38,884 bases of DNA. Source: Pseudomonadota bacterium. GTDB lineage: Bacteria; CALINM01. The notes beneath the pieces are model-generated. The model made no database searches. It was not told the origin of the DNA and saw only the letters and a program-made list of their open reading frames with translations. The translations under genes and the position numbers were made by a program. The stretch's first letter is position 1, and each line of letters begins with the position of its first letter. The stretch is from the NCBI GenBank assembly GCA_026415985.1, contig JAOAGA010000007.1:1-38884 (forward strand), in the 5' to 3' direction. Below, piece by piece: positions 8,814 to 18,795 of the stretch.

Positions 8814-11552
8814 TTATTTTTTTCTTGGGTATAATATGGCCGATTGAGCAGAGGCTAATCTTGCTACGGGAACCCTGAAAGGCGAACAACTCACGTAATC
8901 AAAGCCAACTTTATGACAGAATTCAACAGATTTAGGTTCTCCACCATGTTCTCCACAGATACCAATCTTTAAGTTTGGCTTTGTTTTCCTTCCTCTCTCA
9001 ACTCCAATCTTGATGAGCTCGCCAACCCCTTCCTGGTCTATGGTCTGAAAAGGATCTGCAGGCAGTATCTTTTTATCAAGATAATCGGGGAGAAATCCGC
9101 CTATATCATCTCTTGAGAAACCGAAGCCCATTTGAGTTAAATCATTGGTACCAAATGAGAAAAACTGCGCAGATTCTGCAATCTTATTGGCAGTTAATGC
9201 AGCACGTGGTATTTCTATCATCGTACCGAAAAGATAGTCAATCTTTTTTAACTTAAATTTTTTGCAAACTTCTTCATAAACTCTTTCAACAATAACTTTC
9301 TGATTATCCAGCTCAGCCTTTGTTGCTACAACTGGCACCATTATCTCCGGATAGACCTTTTTGCCTTCCTTTATTAATTCTGCAGATGCTTCAAATATTG
9401 CTCTTACCTGCATCTCCGTAATTTCCGGGTAGGTAATACCAAGCCTGACTCCTCTGTGTCCCATCATTGGGTTTGATTCGTGCAACTCTTCAGCTCTTTT
9501 GTTGAACTCTTCTAAAGAGATACCCAAACTCTCTGCTAATTTCTTTCTTTCATCTTCTCTGTTAGGGACAAACTCATGGAGAGGAGGATCTAAAAGTCTA
9601 ATCGTCACAGGCAGACCATCCATTACAGCGAGGGTATCTTTTATATCCTTTTTAACATAAGGGAAGAGCTCTTTAAGGGCCTGAACTCTCTCTTTCTCTG
9701 TCTTGGAAACAATCATCTTTCTTAATCTAAATAATGGTTTTTCTGAATTTTTACCATAAAACATATGTTCTGTCCTGAAAAGTCCAATTCCTTCCGCTCC
9801 AAACTCCTTTGCCTTCAGCGCATCTTCCGGAGTATCCGCATTAGTCCTAACTCCAATCTGTCTAAAGGAATCAACTATTTTCATAAACTCAACAAACCGA
9901 GGATTATGGGTTGAATCAACCATTTTCAGCTTGCCTTCATAAACATTTCCTTTAGTTCCGTTTAAAGTTAGATAATCTCCCTTTTTGAAAATTTTATCTC
10001 CTATTGTTAAAGTCCTTTCTTTAAGATTTATCTTTAAAGCACCACAACCAACTATACAACATTTTCCCCAGCCTCTTGCAACAAGCGCTGCGTGACTTGT
10101 CATACCACCTCTTGCTGTTAAAATACCAACAGCTGCGCGCATGCCTTCAACATCTTCAGGATTGGTTTCTTCTCTGACTAATATTACTTTTTTGCCTTTC
10201 TTCGTCTCTTCCACTGCTTCGTTGGCAGTGAAGACTATTTCTCCGCAGGCACCGCCGGGTCCAGCGGGCAAGCCTTTTGCAACTGGTTTATATTTTTTTT
10301 CTTCTTCTGGATCAACTATAGGATGAAGTAGTTCATCTAACTGTGCGGGAGATACCCTCATAACCGCTTCTTTTTTTGTTATGAGTTTCTCCTTTAGCAT
10401 GTCTATTGCCATATTAAGTGCTGCAGTCCCTGTTCTTTTTCCAACTCTGCACTGGAGCATCCAGAGTTTTCCTTCCTGAATAGTAAACTCAATATCTTGC
10501 ATGTCTTTATAATGTTTCTCTAAAACTGCTCTTATCTTTAATAAATCTTTATATACCTTAGGCATTGCCTTCTCTAAGGATGGTAAGTCCTTATTATGTT
10601 CATTTTTTGTATCATCATTAAGGGGGTTAGGGGTTCTGATACCTGCAACTACGTCTTCTCCCTGAGCGTTGGGTAGCCATTCACCATAAAACTTATTTTC
10701 TCCGGTAGCAGGATTTCTTGTGAAGGCAACACCGGTGGCGGAATTGTCTCCCATATTTCCAAAGACCATAGCCTGAACGTTTACCGCAGTACCCCAGTCA
10801 TCGGGAATACCCTCAATTCTTCTGTAGGATACAGCTCTCTTGCCGTTCCACGATGCGAAAACAGCACCTATACCACCCCAAAGTTGTTCGTAAGGATCGT
10901 CAGGAAAATCTTTTTTTAATACCTCTTTAATTTTTTTCTTAAACTTGTCACAGAGAGCCTTAAGATCTTCTTCAGTCAGATCGGCATCGGTAGAATACTT
11001 TTTCTTGTGCTTTACTTCTTCTAACATCTTGTCAAGTTGAACTCTGATTCCTTTACCTTCCTCGGGTTCAATTCCTGCCGCCTTTTCCATAACAACGTCA
11101 GAATACATCATAATAAGCCTTCTGTAAGCATCATAGACAAATCTGGGATTGTTGGTTTTCTTAATCAGACCGGGTATTGTCTTTGAGCAAAGCCCGATGT
11201 TTAGAACTGTTTCCATCATACCGGGCATAGATTTTCTTGCTCCCGACCTGACAGAAACAAGAAGAGGATTTTTAGGGTCACCAAACTTCATTGCCATTAT
11301 TTTTTCAACCTTAGATAGGGCTTCTTTAACCTGTTTTTCAAGCTCAGGAGGATATTTTTTATTATGTTTATAATAATATGTGCAAACCTCAGTTGTTATG
11401 GTAAAACCTGCAGGAACCGGTATCCCCAAAAGACACATCTCCGCCAAGTTAGCGCCTTTTCCACCCAAAAGCTCCTTCATATCCGCTTTACCATCAGCCT
11501 TTCCTTCGCCAAAGAAATAAACGTATTTTTTAACTGCCATATAACCCTCCAT
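8814..11552 (-). CDS. ppdK: Pyruvate, phosphate dikinase (likely start at internal Met, MAVKKYVYFFGEG, ~11540)
   Basis: GGKGANLAEM, GGMTSHAALVARGWGKCCIVG phosphohistidine motif, FGTNDLTQMGFGFSRDD. Confidence 0.97.
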   Translation of the reverse strand: MEGYMAVKKYVYFFGEGKADGKADMKELLGGKGANLAEMCLLGIPVPAGFTITTEVCTYYYKHNKKYPPELEKQVKEALSKVEKIMAMKFGDPKNPLLVSVRSGARKSMPGMMETVLNIGLCSKTIPGLIKKTNNPRFVYDAYRRLIMMYSDVVMEKAAGIEPEEGKGIRVQLDKMLEEVKHKKKYSTDADLTEEDLKALCDKFKKKIKEVLKKDFPDDPYEQLWGGIGAVFASWNGKRAVSYRRIEGIPDDWGTAVNVQAMVFGNMGDNSATGVAFTRNPATGENKFYGEWLPNAQGEDVVAGIRTPNPLNDDTKNEHNKDLPSLEKAMPKVYKDLLKIRAVLEKHYKDMQDIEFTIQEGKLWMLQCRVGKRTGTAALNMAIDMLKEKLITKKEAVMRVSPAQLDELLHPIVDPEEEKKYKPVAKGLPAGPGGACGEIVFTANEAVEETKKGKKVILVREETNPEDVEGMRAAVGILTARGGMTSHAALVARGWGKCCIVGCGALKINLKERTLTIGDKIFKKGDYLTLNGTKGNVYEGKLKMVDSTHNPRFVEFMKIVDSFRQIGVRTNADTPEDALKAKEFGAEGIGLFRTEHMFYGKNSEKPLFRLRKMIVSKTEKERVQALKELFPYVKKDIKDTLAVMDGLPVTIRLLDPPLHEFVPNREDERKKLAESLGISLEEFNKRAEELHESNPMMGHRGVRLGITYPEITEMQVRAIFEASAELIKEGKKVYPEIMVPVVATKAELDNQKVIVERVYEEVCKKFKLKKIDYLFGTMIEIPRAALTANKIAESAQFFSFGTNDLTQMGFGFSRDDIGGFLPDYLDKKILPADPFQTIDQEGVGELIKIGVERGRKTKPNLKIGICGEHGGEPKSVEFCHKVGFDYVSCSPFRVPVARLASAQSAILYPRKK

Positions 11553-13618
11553 TATATCTGTATTTTTGAGAAATCTAAGATCTTTTCAAAGATTGCCTTT
11601 AGAGAGTTTAGAAAGCCGAGCCTGTTTCTCTTAACATCCTCTTGTTTATCCATAACAAGAACTTTATCAAAATACTCATCAAGATCCGGTTTAATAGAAA
11701 GAAGGACCGACGGAACTGATCTGATGTTATTTTGAGACAGAGCGTTTTCAATGTTAACTTTTACCTTTTTGTAAGATTCAAAAAGCTTAAACTCAGCTTC
11801 CTCTTTAAATAGAGACAAATCAAAATCAGTGTAATCAACACCTTTTGTTATATTTGATACCCTTTTGACAGAAAAGGCTAAGTCTTTAAACTCCGGCTTT
11901 TTATACTCTTCATTCATAACAACTATAATATCTCTGGCCATCGAGAGGTCTCTTGGGTGGAGGGCTGTTACAGAAGATATTATCTCCGGATTAAACCCCT
12001 GTTGTTCCATCTGATAGTAAAATCTGTTTTCAATAAACTCTGAAATAATTGAAATGAGTTTATCTAATGGCATAGTTAGTTTATCTTTTAGACAATCATA
12101 GGAAAACTTTAGCAATTCTGTGAAATCAACATATAGATTGTTTTCAGTGATTATTCGTATTATTCCTATGGCCTGTCTTCGTAATCCATAGGGGTCCGAT
12201 GCCCCCTTTGGCGACAAACCGATACCAAAGAACCCAACCAGATTATCAAGTTTATCGGCTAAACTTAATATTATTCCTGTTTTGCTTTGAGGCACACTAT
12301 CATCGGGAGATTGAGGAAGGTAATGTTCGTATATGGCATCAGCAACATCTTTATCTTCACCTTGAATTTTTGCTAACTCCCCACCAATAATACCCTGAAG
12401 TGATGGGAACTCATAAACCATTCCCGTTACTAAATCTGCCTTTGATAATAAGGCAGATCTTTCTGCCTTTTCTGTTAAATCGGGATAAAAAACTGAGCTT
12501 AGATATTTCGAAAGTTTAACCAATCTTTCTGTCTTTTCATAATAACTGCCGAGTTTAATCTGAAAAAGAACCTTCTTAAGTTTTTCTACATGTTCCGAGA
12601 GTTGGATTTTCTTGTCTTTTTCAAAATAATACTCCGCATCGGAAAATCTTGCCCTGATGACTCTGCTGTTACCATTAATAACCACCTTTTCATCTTCAAC
12701 TTTAGTGTTTGAAAAGGTAATGAAGTTAGGAAGCAACTTTCCATTTTTGTCCCTTAAAGGGATGTATTTCTGATGTTTCTTCATTGTATTTATAAGTATT
12801 TCCTGTGGAAGATTCAAAAACCTTTCTTCAAAATTTCCTAAAAGAGGGCAGGGATATTCACATAGAAAATTAATTGTATCAATGAGTTCTTCGTCTTCAT
12901 CTATAACTGCGTTGATACTTTCGGCAATTTTTCGAGCCTCTCTTTTGATTGTTTCTTTTCTTTGAATATTGTTCCATATAACAAAATTATCGTTAAGAGT
13001 TTTCTTATATTCATCAAAATTTTTTATCTTAAAGGCTCTGTTAGACATAAATCTATGACCATAGGTCAGATCAGAAGAGACTATCTCTCCTATATTAAAC
13101 TTAACAACTTCACCACCTAATAATGACAGTATCCAGTGAATAGGTCTTACAAATCTGATATCTCCTTCTTTCCATCTCATACTTTTGGGAAAGTTAATTG
13201 ATAATATTAGCTGAGCCAGGTTTTCAGAAAGTATCTGAGAGGTATCTCCTCCTATCCTTTTTTTAATGAAGCCAATATACTCCTTTTTGTCCCTTGTAAA
13301 AAATTTTATATCCTTTAAATCAACATTATTACTGTTGGCAAAGCCAATCCCTGCCTTTGTAAAATTACCATTATCATCGATCGCTACCTTTTTAGGTGGC
13401 CCTAAAACTTCTTCTTCAATGTCCGGTTGTTTATCAATTAATCCCTTGGCATAAAGGGTCATTCTGCGTGGCGTCCCAAAAACCTCAACATCATCAAAGG
13501 TAATTCTGTTTTCCTGTAATAAATTTATAAAACGCTCTTTTAAATTTTCCAGAGCGGGAATAACAAAACCAGCGGGTATCTCTTCTGTTCCTATTTCCAA
13601 CAAATAATCTTTTTTCAA
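11552..13618 (-). CDS. glyS: Glycyl-tRNA synthetase beta subunit
   Basis: LLEIGTEEIPAGFV N-terminus, LADKLDNLVGFFGIGLSPKGASDPYGLRRQA; upstream partner glyQ. Confidence 0.97.
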   Translation of the reverse strand: MKKDYLLEIGTEEIPAGFVIPALENLKERFINLLQENRITFDDVEVFGTPRRMTLYAKGLIDKQPDIEEEVLGPPKKVAIDDNGNFTKAGIGFANSNNVDLKDIKFFTRDKKEYIGFIKKRIGGDTSQILSENLAQLILSINFPKSMRWKEGDIRFVRPIHWILSLLGGEVVKFNIGEIVSSDLTYGHRFMSNRAFKIKNFDEYKKTLNDNFVIWNNIQRKETIKREARKIAESINAVIDEDEELIDTINFLCEYPCPLLGNFEERFLNLPQEILINTMKKHQKYIPLRDKNGKLLPNFITFSNTKVEDEKVVINGNSRVIRARFSDAEYYFEKDKKIQLSEHVEKLKKVLFQIKLGSYYEKTERLVKLSKYLSSVFYPDLTEKAERSALLSKADLVTGMVYEFPSLQGIIGGELAKIQGEDKDVADAIYEHYLPQSPDDSVPQSKTGIILSLADKLDNLVGFFGIGLSPKGASDPYGLRRQAIGIIRIITENNLYVDFTELLKFSYDCLKDKLTMPLDKLISIISEFIENRFYYQMEQQGFNPEIISSVTALHPRDLSMARDIIVVMNEEYKKPEFKDLAFSVKRVSNITKGVDYTDFDLSLFKEEAEFKLFESYKKVKVNIENALSQNNIRSVPSVLLSIKPDLDEYFDKVLVMDKQEDVKRNRLGFLNSLKAIFEKILDFSKIQI

Positions 13619-13621
13619 TGT

Positions 13622-14497
13622 TTATCTCCTTTCTTTTAACATGGGAAATCCAAGTTGTTCTCTCTGTTTTAGATATTCTTCCGCACACCTTTTTGCCAAA
13701 ACCCTTATTCTTCCGATAAGTCCTGTCCTTTCTGCTACTGATATGGCGTTTCTTGCATCCAAAACATTAAAAATATGAGAGCATTTCAGACAATAATCGT
13801 ATGCGGGAAGAACGAGTGGTATCTCAATAACTCTCAATGATTCCTTTTCAAATATATCAAAAAGCTTAAAAAGTGCTTCATTGTCGGCAATTTCAAAATT
13901 ATAATACGACCATTCTACTTCTCCCTTGTAATGGACATCTCTGTAAGTTACAGTGTCATTCCACTTAAGATCAAAAACATTATCCACGCCTTGCAGATAC
14001 ATTGCAATTCTCTCCAGACCGTAAGTTATTTCTGCAGAGATTGGTTTCAAATCTATGCCACCCGCCTGTTGAAAATAGGTAAACTGGGTTATCTCCATCC
14101 CGTCTAACCAGACTTCCCATCCAAGCCCCCAGGCACCAAGAGTAGGGGATTCCCAATCGTCTTCCACAAACCTGATGTCGTGCTTTAGCGGATCTATTCC
14201 AATAGCCCTTAAACTATCTAAATAAATCTCCTGAACATCAAGAGGAGAAGGTTTTAATATAACCTGATACTGATAATAATGTTGTAGTCTGTTTGGATTT
14301 TCGCCGTATCTGCCATCAGTAGGTCTTCTTGAAGGCTCCACATAGGCCACGTTCCATGGCTCAGGTCCTAAAACTCTTAGAAATGTGTGTGGATTTGATG
14401 TGCCCGCACCAACTTCAATGTCATAGGGTTGTCCTATTATACAGCCTCTGTCAGCCCAAAACCTTTCTAATGTTAAAATCAATTCCTGAAAAGTCAT
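13622..14497 (-). CDS. glyQ: Glycyl-tRNA synthetase alpha subunit
   Basis: [70 protein letters not shown]. Confidence 0.98.
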   Translation of the reverse strand: MTFQELILTLERFWADRGCIIGQPYDIEVGAGTSNPHTFLRVLGPEPWNVAYVEPSRRPTDGRYGENPNRLQHYYQYQVILKPSPLDVQEIYLDSLRAIGIDPLKHDIRFVEDDWESPTLGAWGLGWEVWLDGMEITQFTYFQQAGGIDLKPISAEITYGLERIAMYLQGVDNVFDLKWNDTVTYRDVHYKGEVEWSYYNFEIADNEALFKLFDIFEKESLRVIEIPLVLPAYDYCLKCSHIFNVLDARNAISVAERTGLIGRIRVLAKRCAEEYLKQREQLGFPMLKERR

Positions 14498-14585
14498 CGT
14501 ATCCTCCTGAAAGATGACTGATTTTTTAACATAAAAAAGATTGAAAAGTCAAGGTTTTCCTTAATTTTAAAAAACTTAGAAAAAA

Positions 14586-15305
14586 TTAAAAAAGTAATTC
14601 TATATCAACATTAAAATATCTTTTTAGAAAAGGGTCAATAATTGATAGGATTTTTAGCAAAGCATCTTTCTTAAATTTTTGTTCAAGAAATGTCCTTGTG
14701 GGGTTCAATGCCTGTATGAAAAATTCTAAAAAAAACCCGTCAATCTTAACTAAAAGTTCTTTTTCGTTCGCACAACTTGGACATTTAAAATATATAGAAT
14801 TGTTGTCAGAGGCTATAAATAAAATCTTTTTGTCTTTACAGATATAACATATTTTCTGAGCATTTATTATTCCTTCTTTTTTTAAAAGGTAAAAACAGAA
14901 AATAAGATAAATTTTAATCCTGTCATTGTCTTCTTTGGCATCATTAAGGTTGGTTAGAAGAAAATATAATAGTTTGAACAAGTTAGTATCCCAATGGCCT
15001 CTCTGAGAGCAGAGAAGTGCTGAAACATTAAAAAGTATTTTTATATTAATTATACTTTTAGTTATCTCCGGAAAATATTTTATCACTCTTACTTCTTCAA
15101 TGGTAATGTAGTCCTTATGCCTTTTTAAATGAAAACTTGATAAGTTAAAGGGGACTAAATTGCCACCGAATCTTTTCTTGCTTTTTTTTGCTCCAAAGGC
15201 ATAGCTAATAATAAGCCCATTATCTTTAGTATAGATTTTTACTAACTTATCATTTTCTCTGAAATCCTCACTGCTGATAATAATTCCGTAATCTTTTATT
15301 TCCAT
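14586..15305 (-). CDS. recO: DNA repair protein RecO
   Basis: N-terminal OB fold (GIIISSEDFRENDKLVKIYTKDNGLI) and zinc-ribbon cysteines (CYIC...CPSC). Confidence 0.85.
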   Translation of the reverse strand: MEIKDYGIIISSEDFRENDKLVKIYTKDNGLIISYAFGAKKSKKRFGGNLVPFNLSSFHLKRHKDYITIEEVRVIKYFPEITKSIINIKILFNVSALLCSQRGHWDTNLFKLLYFLLTNLNDAKEDNDRIKIYLIFCFYLLKKEGIINAQKICYICKDKKILFIASDNNSIYFKCPSCANEKELLVKIDGFFLEFFIQALNPTRTFLEQKFKKDALLKILSIIDPFLKRYFNVDIELLF

Positions 15306-16570
15306 CTATCTATTCCGTAATATTTCATCTTACATACCAAAAGCTTTTCTTTTACTCCCATGATTTCTGATGCTCGCTTTATATTACCGCCTGCCTCTAT
15401 CAGCCTCATTTTTATAAACTCCTTTTCAAATAATCTTTTTGCCTCTGACAAAAGATTGTGTTTAAAAATATCTTCTTCAAGAGAGCTTATTTTACTGTTA
15501 AGTCTGATATAATCAGGCAGGTCCTTTTGTGTAATTAAGTCAGTTTTTGAGGTTATGAACTCATACTCGAGAAAATTTTTTAACTCCTTTATATTACCAT
15601 TCCAGTTATAGTTATTTAGTATTTCCAATGCTTCTTTTGTAAGTTTAATCTTTTTACCATACTGTTTTGAAAAAAGTGACGAGTAAAAATCTATGAAAGC
15701 TTCTATATCTTCCTTTCTTTCCCTCAGTGGCGGGATTGAAAAAGATATTATCTCCATACCATAATAGAAGCTTGCAAAAGCCTTGTCAGATTCTATAAGC
15801 CTCTGAATATCAACGCTACTGGAAAAAATAAAGTTGATATGAGACTTCATTTTCAAGATCTCATATCGTAAATTTTGGGTTAGATTCTGAAACTCTTTTA
15901 TGAAAAGAGTTTTAAAATTTTTTGCATTTTTAAGGCTAAATAGCATTTCTAAATCTTCACTATTGGGGTTTGTAAGGTTAAGCTCATGAAAATCTTTTTC
16001 ATCTCCACCTTTTATATGGTGAAAATACCTTGAAAAAAATGATTTTCCAACCCCTTCTTCTCCTAAGAAAAGGATAGTTTTATCAGACTTGGAAAGATAT
16101 TTTAAGTCTTCAATAATTTTTTTTATTTTTTCGGATTTAGAAGCTATATCGAGACTTTTCCCGACTTTTTTCTTAAGAAATATATTTTCATTTAACAGCT
16201 CATAGTATCTGATAGCATTTTCAATTAGCAAGAATAATCTTTCTAAAGATATGGGCTTTTCTATAAAATCAAAGGCACCCAACTTGGTAGCACTTACCGC
16301 AATATCAATTGTTCCATGTCCAGACATTATTATAACCGGTATAAACGGTAACTCTTCTTTAAGCCTTTTAAGCACCTCTAAGCCATCAATCCCTTTCATC
16401 CAGATGTCTAAAAGCACCAGATCAGGAATGTTTTCACGGACAAGTCTTATACCACTCTCGCCATCTTCAGCGGTGAGTATTTGAAATCCTTCATCCTCAA
16501 GAACACCTTTCAGGCTTTCTCTGATAGGAGCCTCATCATCAATAACTGCTATCTTCTTTTTCATCATCAC
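15296..16570 (-). CDS. NtrX-like response regulator with degenerate AAA+ domain and Fis-type HTH
   Basis: Intact receiver (VIDDE...LLDIWM...MSGHG...KP), Walker A GEEGVGKS, degenerate sigma-54-activator core, C-terminal HTH_8; adjacent to NtrY-like kinase. Confidence 0.85.
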   Translation of the reverse strand: MMMKKKIAVIDDEAPIRESLKGVLEDEGFQILTAEDGESGIRLVRENIPDLVLLDIWMKGIDGLEVLKRLKEELPFIPVIIMSGHGTIDIAVSATKLGAFDFIEKPISLERLFLLIENAIRYYELLNENIFLKKKVGKSLDIASKSEKIKKIIEDLKYLSKSDKTILFLGEEGVGKSFFSRYFHHIKGGDEKDFHELNLTNPNSEDLEMLFSLKNAKNFKTLFIKEFQNLTQNLRYEILKMKSHINFIFSSSVDIQRLIESDKAFASFYYGMEIISFSIPPLRERKEDIEAFIDFYSSLFSKQYGKKIKLTKEALEILNNYNWNGNIKELKNFLEYEFITSKTDLITQKDLPDYIRLNSKISSLEEDIFKHNLLSEAKRLFEKEFIKMRLIEAGGNIKRASEIMGVKEKLLVCKMKYYGIDRWK

Positions 16571-16582
16571 CTCATTGTAATT

Positions 16583-18748
16583 TTATTTAACCGGTAAGGT
16601 TATAATAAACTCTGTTCCATCTTTCTTTTGTTCGTTTAGCCTGATCTCACCATTGTGTTCCTTTATTATGTTGTAAACAATATACAAACCAAGCCCGGTC
16701 CCGCCTTCTTTTCTTGTAAAATAGGGCTCGAAGAGTCGTGATTTGTATTCATCTTTAACACCAATTCCATTGTCAGAAACTATTATTATTACGGAATCAT
16801 CTTCTTGCTGATAAAAGGCCTTTATTTTTATTTCTCCGTCCTTTTTCTCTCCTATGGCATCAATCGAGTTATTTATCAAATTAATCATTGCCCTTTTGAT
16901 GGCCTCACTGTCAAAACTAAAAGGAGGTATGTTATTGTCAATGTCAAGCTCAAAACTAATGTTTTTATGTGTTTCCTTGAAAAGGAAGAAAAGCTCTTTC
17001 ATCACTTCATTGATAGAAAATATATTCTTATTTATAGATGGCATCTTGCCGTAATTGGAAAACTCATTTATCAGCGACTTTATATCTTCTACCTGATTTA
17101 TAATGGTTTTTATACATTCATTAAAAGTCTCTTTTTCATCATCGGATATATATTTTTCATATTTTTTCTTAATCCTGCTTGCAGAGAGCTGAATTGGTGT
17201 GAGAGGATTTTTAATTTCGTGGGCAACCTTTCTGGCAACCTCACGCCAGGCAAGCATTTTCTCATATCGGATATTTTCAGTTATATCATCAAATACTGCA
17301 ACAAATCCAAGAAGGTTTTTGGAATCATCAAACATAGGAATGATATCAATCTTTAAGAACTTTTCTTTTTCTTTTATCAACAGTTTAACAATTCTTTCTT
17401 TTGTTTTTGTCATCCCTTTTATATCAAATATTGATAGAAGTTCCTCTTTAGATGAAACATTTTCAAAGAGGGTTGAAAGCTCCTTTGACTTTTCTCCGTC
17501 ACCCAACGAAAAAACCTTTTTAAAGGCTTCATTAAAGGTCACAACAGCTCCCTCAGGAGAGAGAGCAAGTATTCCTGTTGAAACCTTGTTCATAAGAACT
17601 TTTAAGTAGTTAGACTGTGCCTCAATTATTACTCTTTTTTCTTTCAGATCTCTGAGCATCTTATTGAAAGCCTCGGAAAGAGTTCCTATCTCATCTTCCG
17701 ACTGAATATCAACCTGAACATCCATATTTCCTTCAGAAACGCTTTTTGCTGCCGAGGTCATCTCTTCCAGAGGTTCTGTAATGTGTCTTGCAAAATATAA
17801 GCCAAACCAAAGTGAGGTAAATATTATTACTAAAGTTGCTACAAGGAGCATTATAAATAAGACAGACTTTAAAGGTCTTTTAAAAAACATAAGCTTAGAA
17901 TATTTCTCATAGGTTTCTGAAATTATTTCCATTTTATTAACCATGCTGTGAGGTATGTGATAGCTTACCACAACACAACCAACCGCTTCGTCTTTTTTGA
18001 ATGTTGAAAAAATCGGCACCGAGGCTCTGACTATATCACCCGATGGACTATCATCAATAATTACATTTTCCTTTCCATTAAGTGCATCTTCAATGATATT
18101 GGAATTAATGTCCAAAGGTTTTGAGTTTTCGGGTATTTCAGAAAACAATCTCTCTTTCAGATAAGAAAAAACTTCTAATGACTCCAAATTATATTCCTTT
18201 TTTTTGATCTGTAAAAACGATGAGAGATATTTTAATCTGTCATGATCCAGTAACCTTTCTTCCCTGATAATGTTGCTTATTCTTCTCGAATGAAAGAGGG
18301 CATTATCTGAGGTATTTTTATAAAAGGTTTTGGCAACTTTAAGGGCTTCATTTAAAGACTTCTCTATCTGAACATTAAACCATCTTTCTATGCTTGTTGA
18401 GATAAAACTTGAAGACAAAAAGAATAATAATATGGAAGGAACAGTTGAGAAGATCAGAAAAAACAGGATTAATTTATATTTTATCTTTGAACCGACCCCT
18501 TTTTTATAATCCAAAATCAGTTTTGAGAAGTTTCTTATAACCAGGTAAAGCAGGAAAAGGAGCAACGCAAGGTTGAGATTGATTAAGACAAAGAAGGCAA
18601 TTTCGGATATTAATGGTTTTTCTGTTGATCCCTTTATTATATAGAGTTGGGTGGAGCCCAAAACAAAAAGCAGACTTATTAAAATAAATATTATCAGCTT
18701 TTCTCTTTTTCTCTTTTTAATCTCTTGAGTTTTTTTATCATCAGTCAT
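16583..18748 (-). CDS. NtrY-like sensor histidine kinase (TMs, HAMP, PAS, HisKA, HATPase)
   Basis: HEIKNPLTPIQLSASRI, N-box NLINNSIDAIG, G-boxes DNGIGV / GGTGLGLYIV; HAMP ARHITEPLEEMTSAAKSVSEGNMD. Confidence 0.9.
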   Translation of the reverse strand: MTDDKKTQEIKKRKREKLIIFILISLLFVLGSTQLYIIKGSTEKPLISEIAFFVLINLNLALLLFLLYLVIRNFSKLILDYKKGVGSKIKYKLILFFLIFSTVPSILLFFLSSSFISTSIERWFNVQIEKSLNEALKVAKTFYKNTSDNALFHSRRISNIIREERLLDHDRLKYLSSFLQIKKKEYNLESLEVFSYLKERLFSEIPENSKPLDINSNIIEDALNGKENVIIDDSPSGDIVRASVPIFSTFKKDEAVGCVVVSYHIPHSMVNKMEIISETYEKYSKLMFFKRPLKSVLFIMLLVATLVIIFTSLWFGLYFARHITEPLEEMTSAAKSVSEGNMDVQVDIQSEDEIGTLSEAFNKMLRDLKEKRVIIEAQSNYLKVLMNKVSTGILALSPEGAVVTFNEAFKKVFSLGDGEKSKELSTLFENVSSKEELLSIFDIKGMTKTKERIVKLLIKEKEKFLKIDIIPMFDDSKNLLGFVAVFDDITENIRYEKMLAWREVARKVAHEIKNPLTPIQLSASRIKKKYEKYISDDEKETFNECIKTIINQVEDIKSLINEFSNYGKMPSINKNIFSINEVMKELFFLFKETHKNISFELDIDNNIPPFSFDSEAIKRAMINLINNSIDAIGEKKDGEIKIKAFYQQEDDSVIIIVSDNGIGVKDEYKSRLFEPYFTRKEGGTGLGLYIVYNIIKEHNGEIRLNEQKKDGTEFIITLPVK

Positions 18749-18756
18749 ATCATTTT

Positions 18757-18785
18757 ATAATACATTTTTTTTTATTAGCTAACAA
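18757..18785 (-). promoter_or_regulatory. Predicted promoter TTGTTA-N17-TATTAT, 8 nt before the ntrY-like ATG
   Basis: Hexamers with 17-bp spacer in the 47-bp divergent region; no SD before the ATG. Confidence 0.45.
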
Positions 18786-18795
18786 TTACAAAACT

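Noticed and set aside
11364-11735. 123-aa + strand ORF spanning the ppdK/glyS junction
   Set aside because: Antisense to two conserved enzymes; no SD or domain.
16805-17356. 183-aa ORF on + strand inside the ntrY-like gene
   Set aside because: Antisense to a well-supported kinase reading frame (covers HisKA/HATPase coding sequence); low-complexity hydrophobic translation with no recognisable domain.
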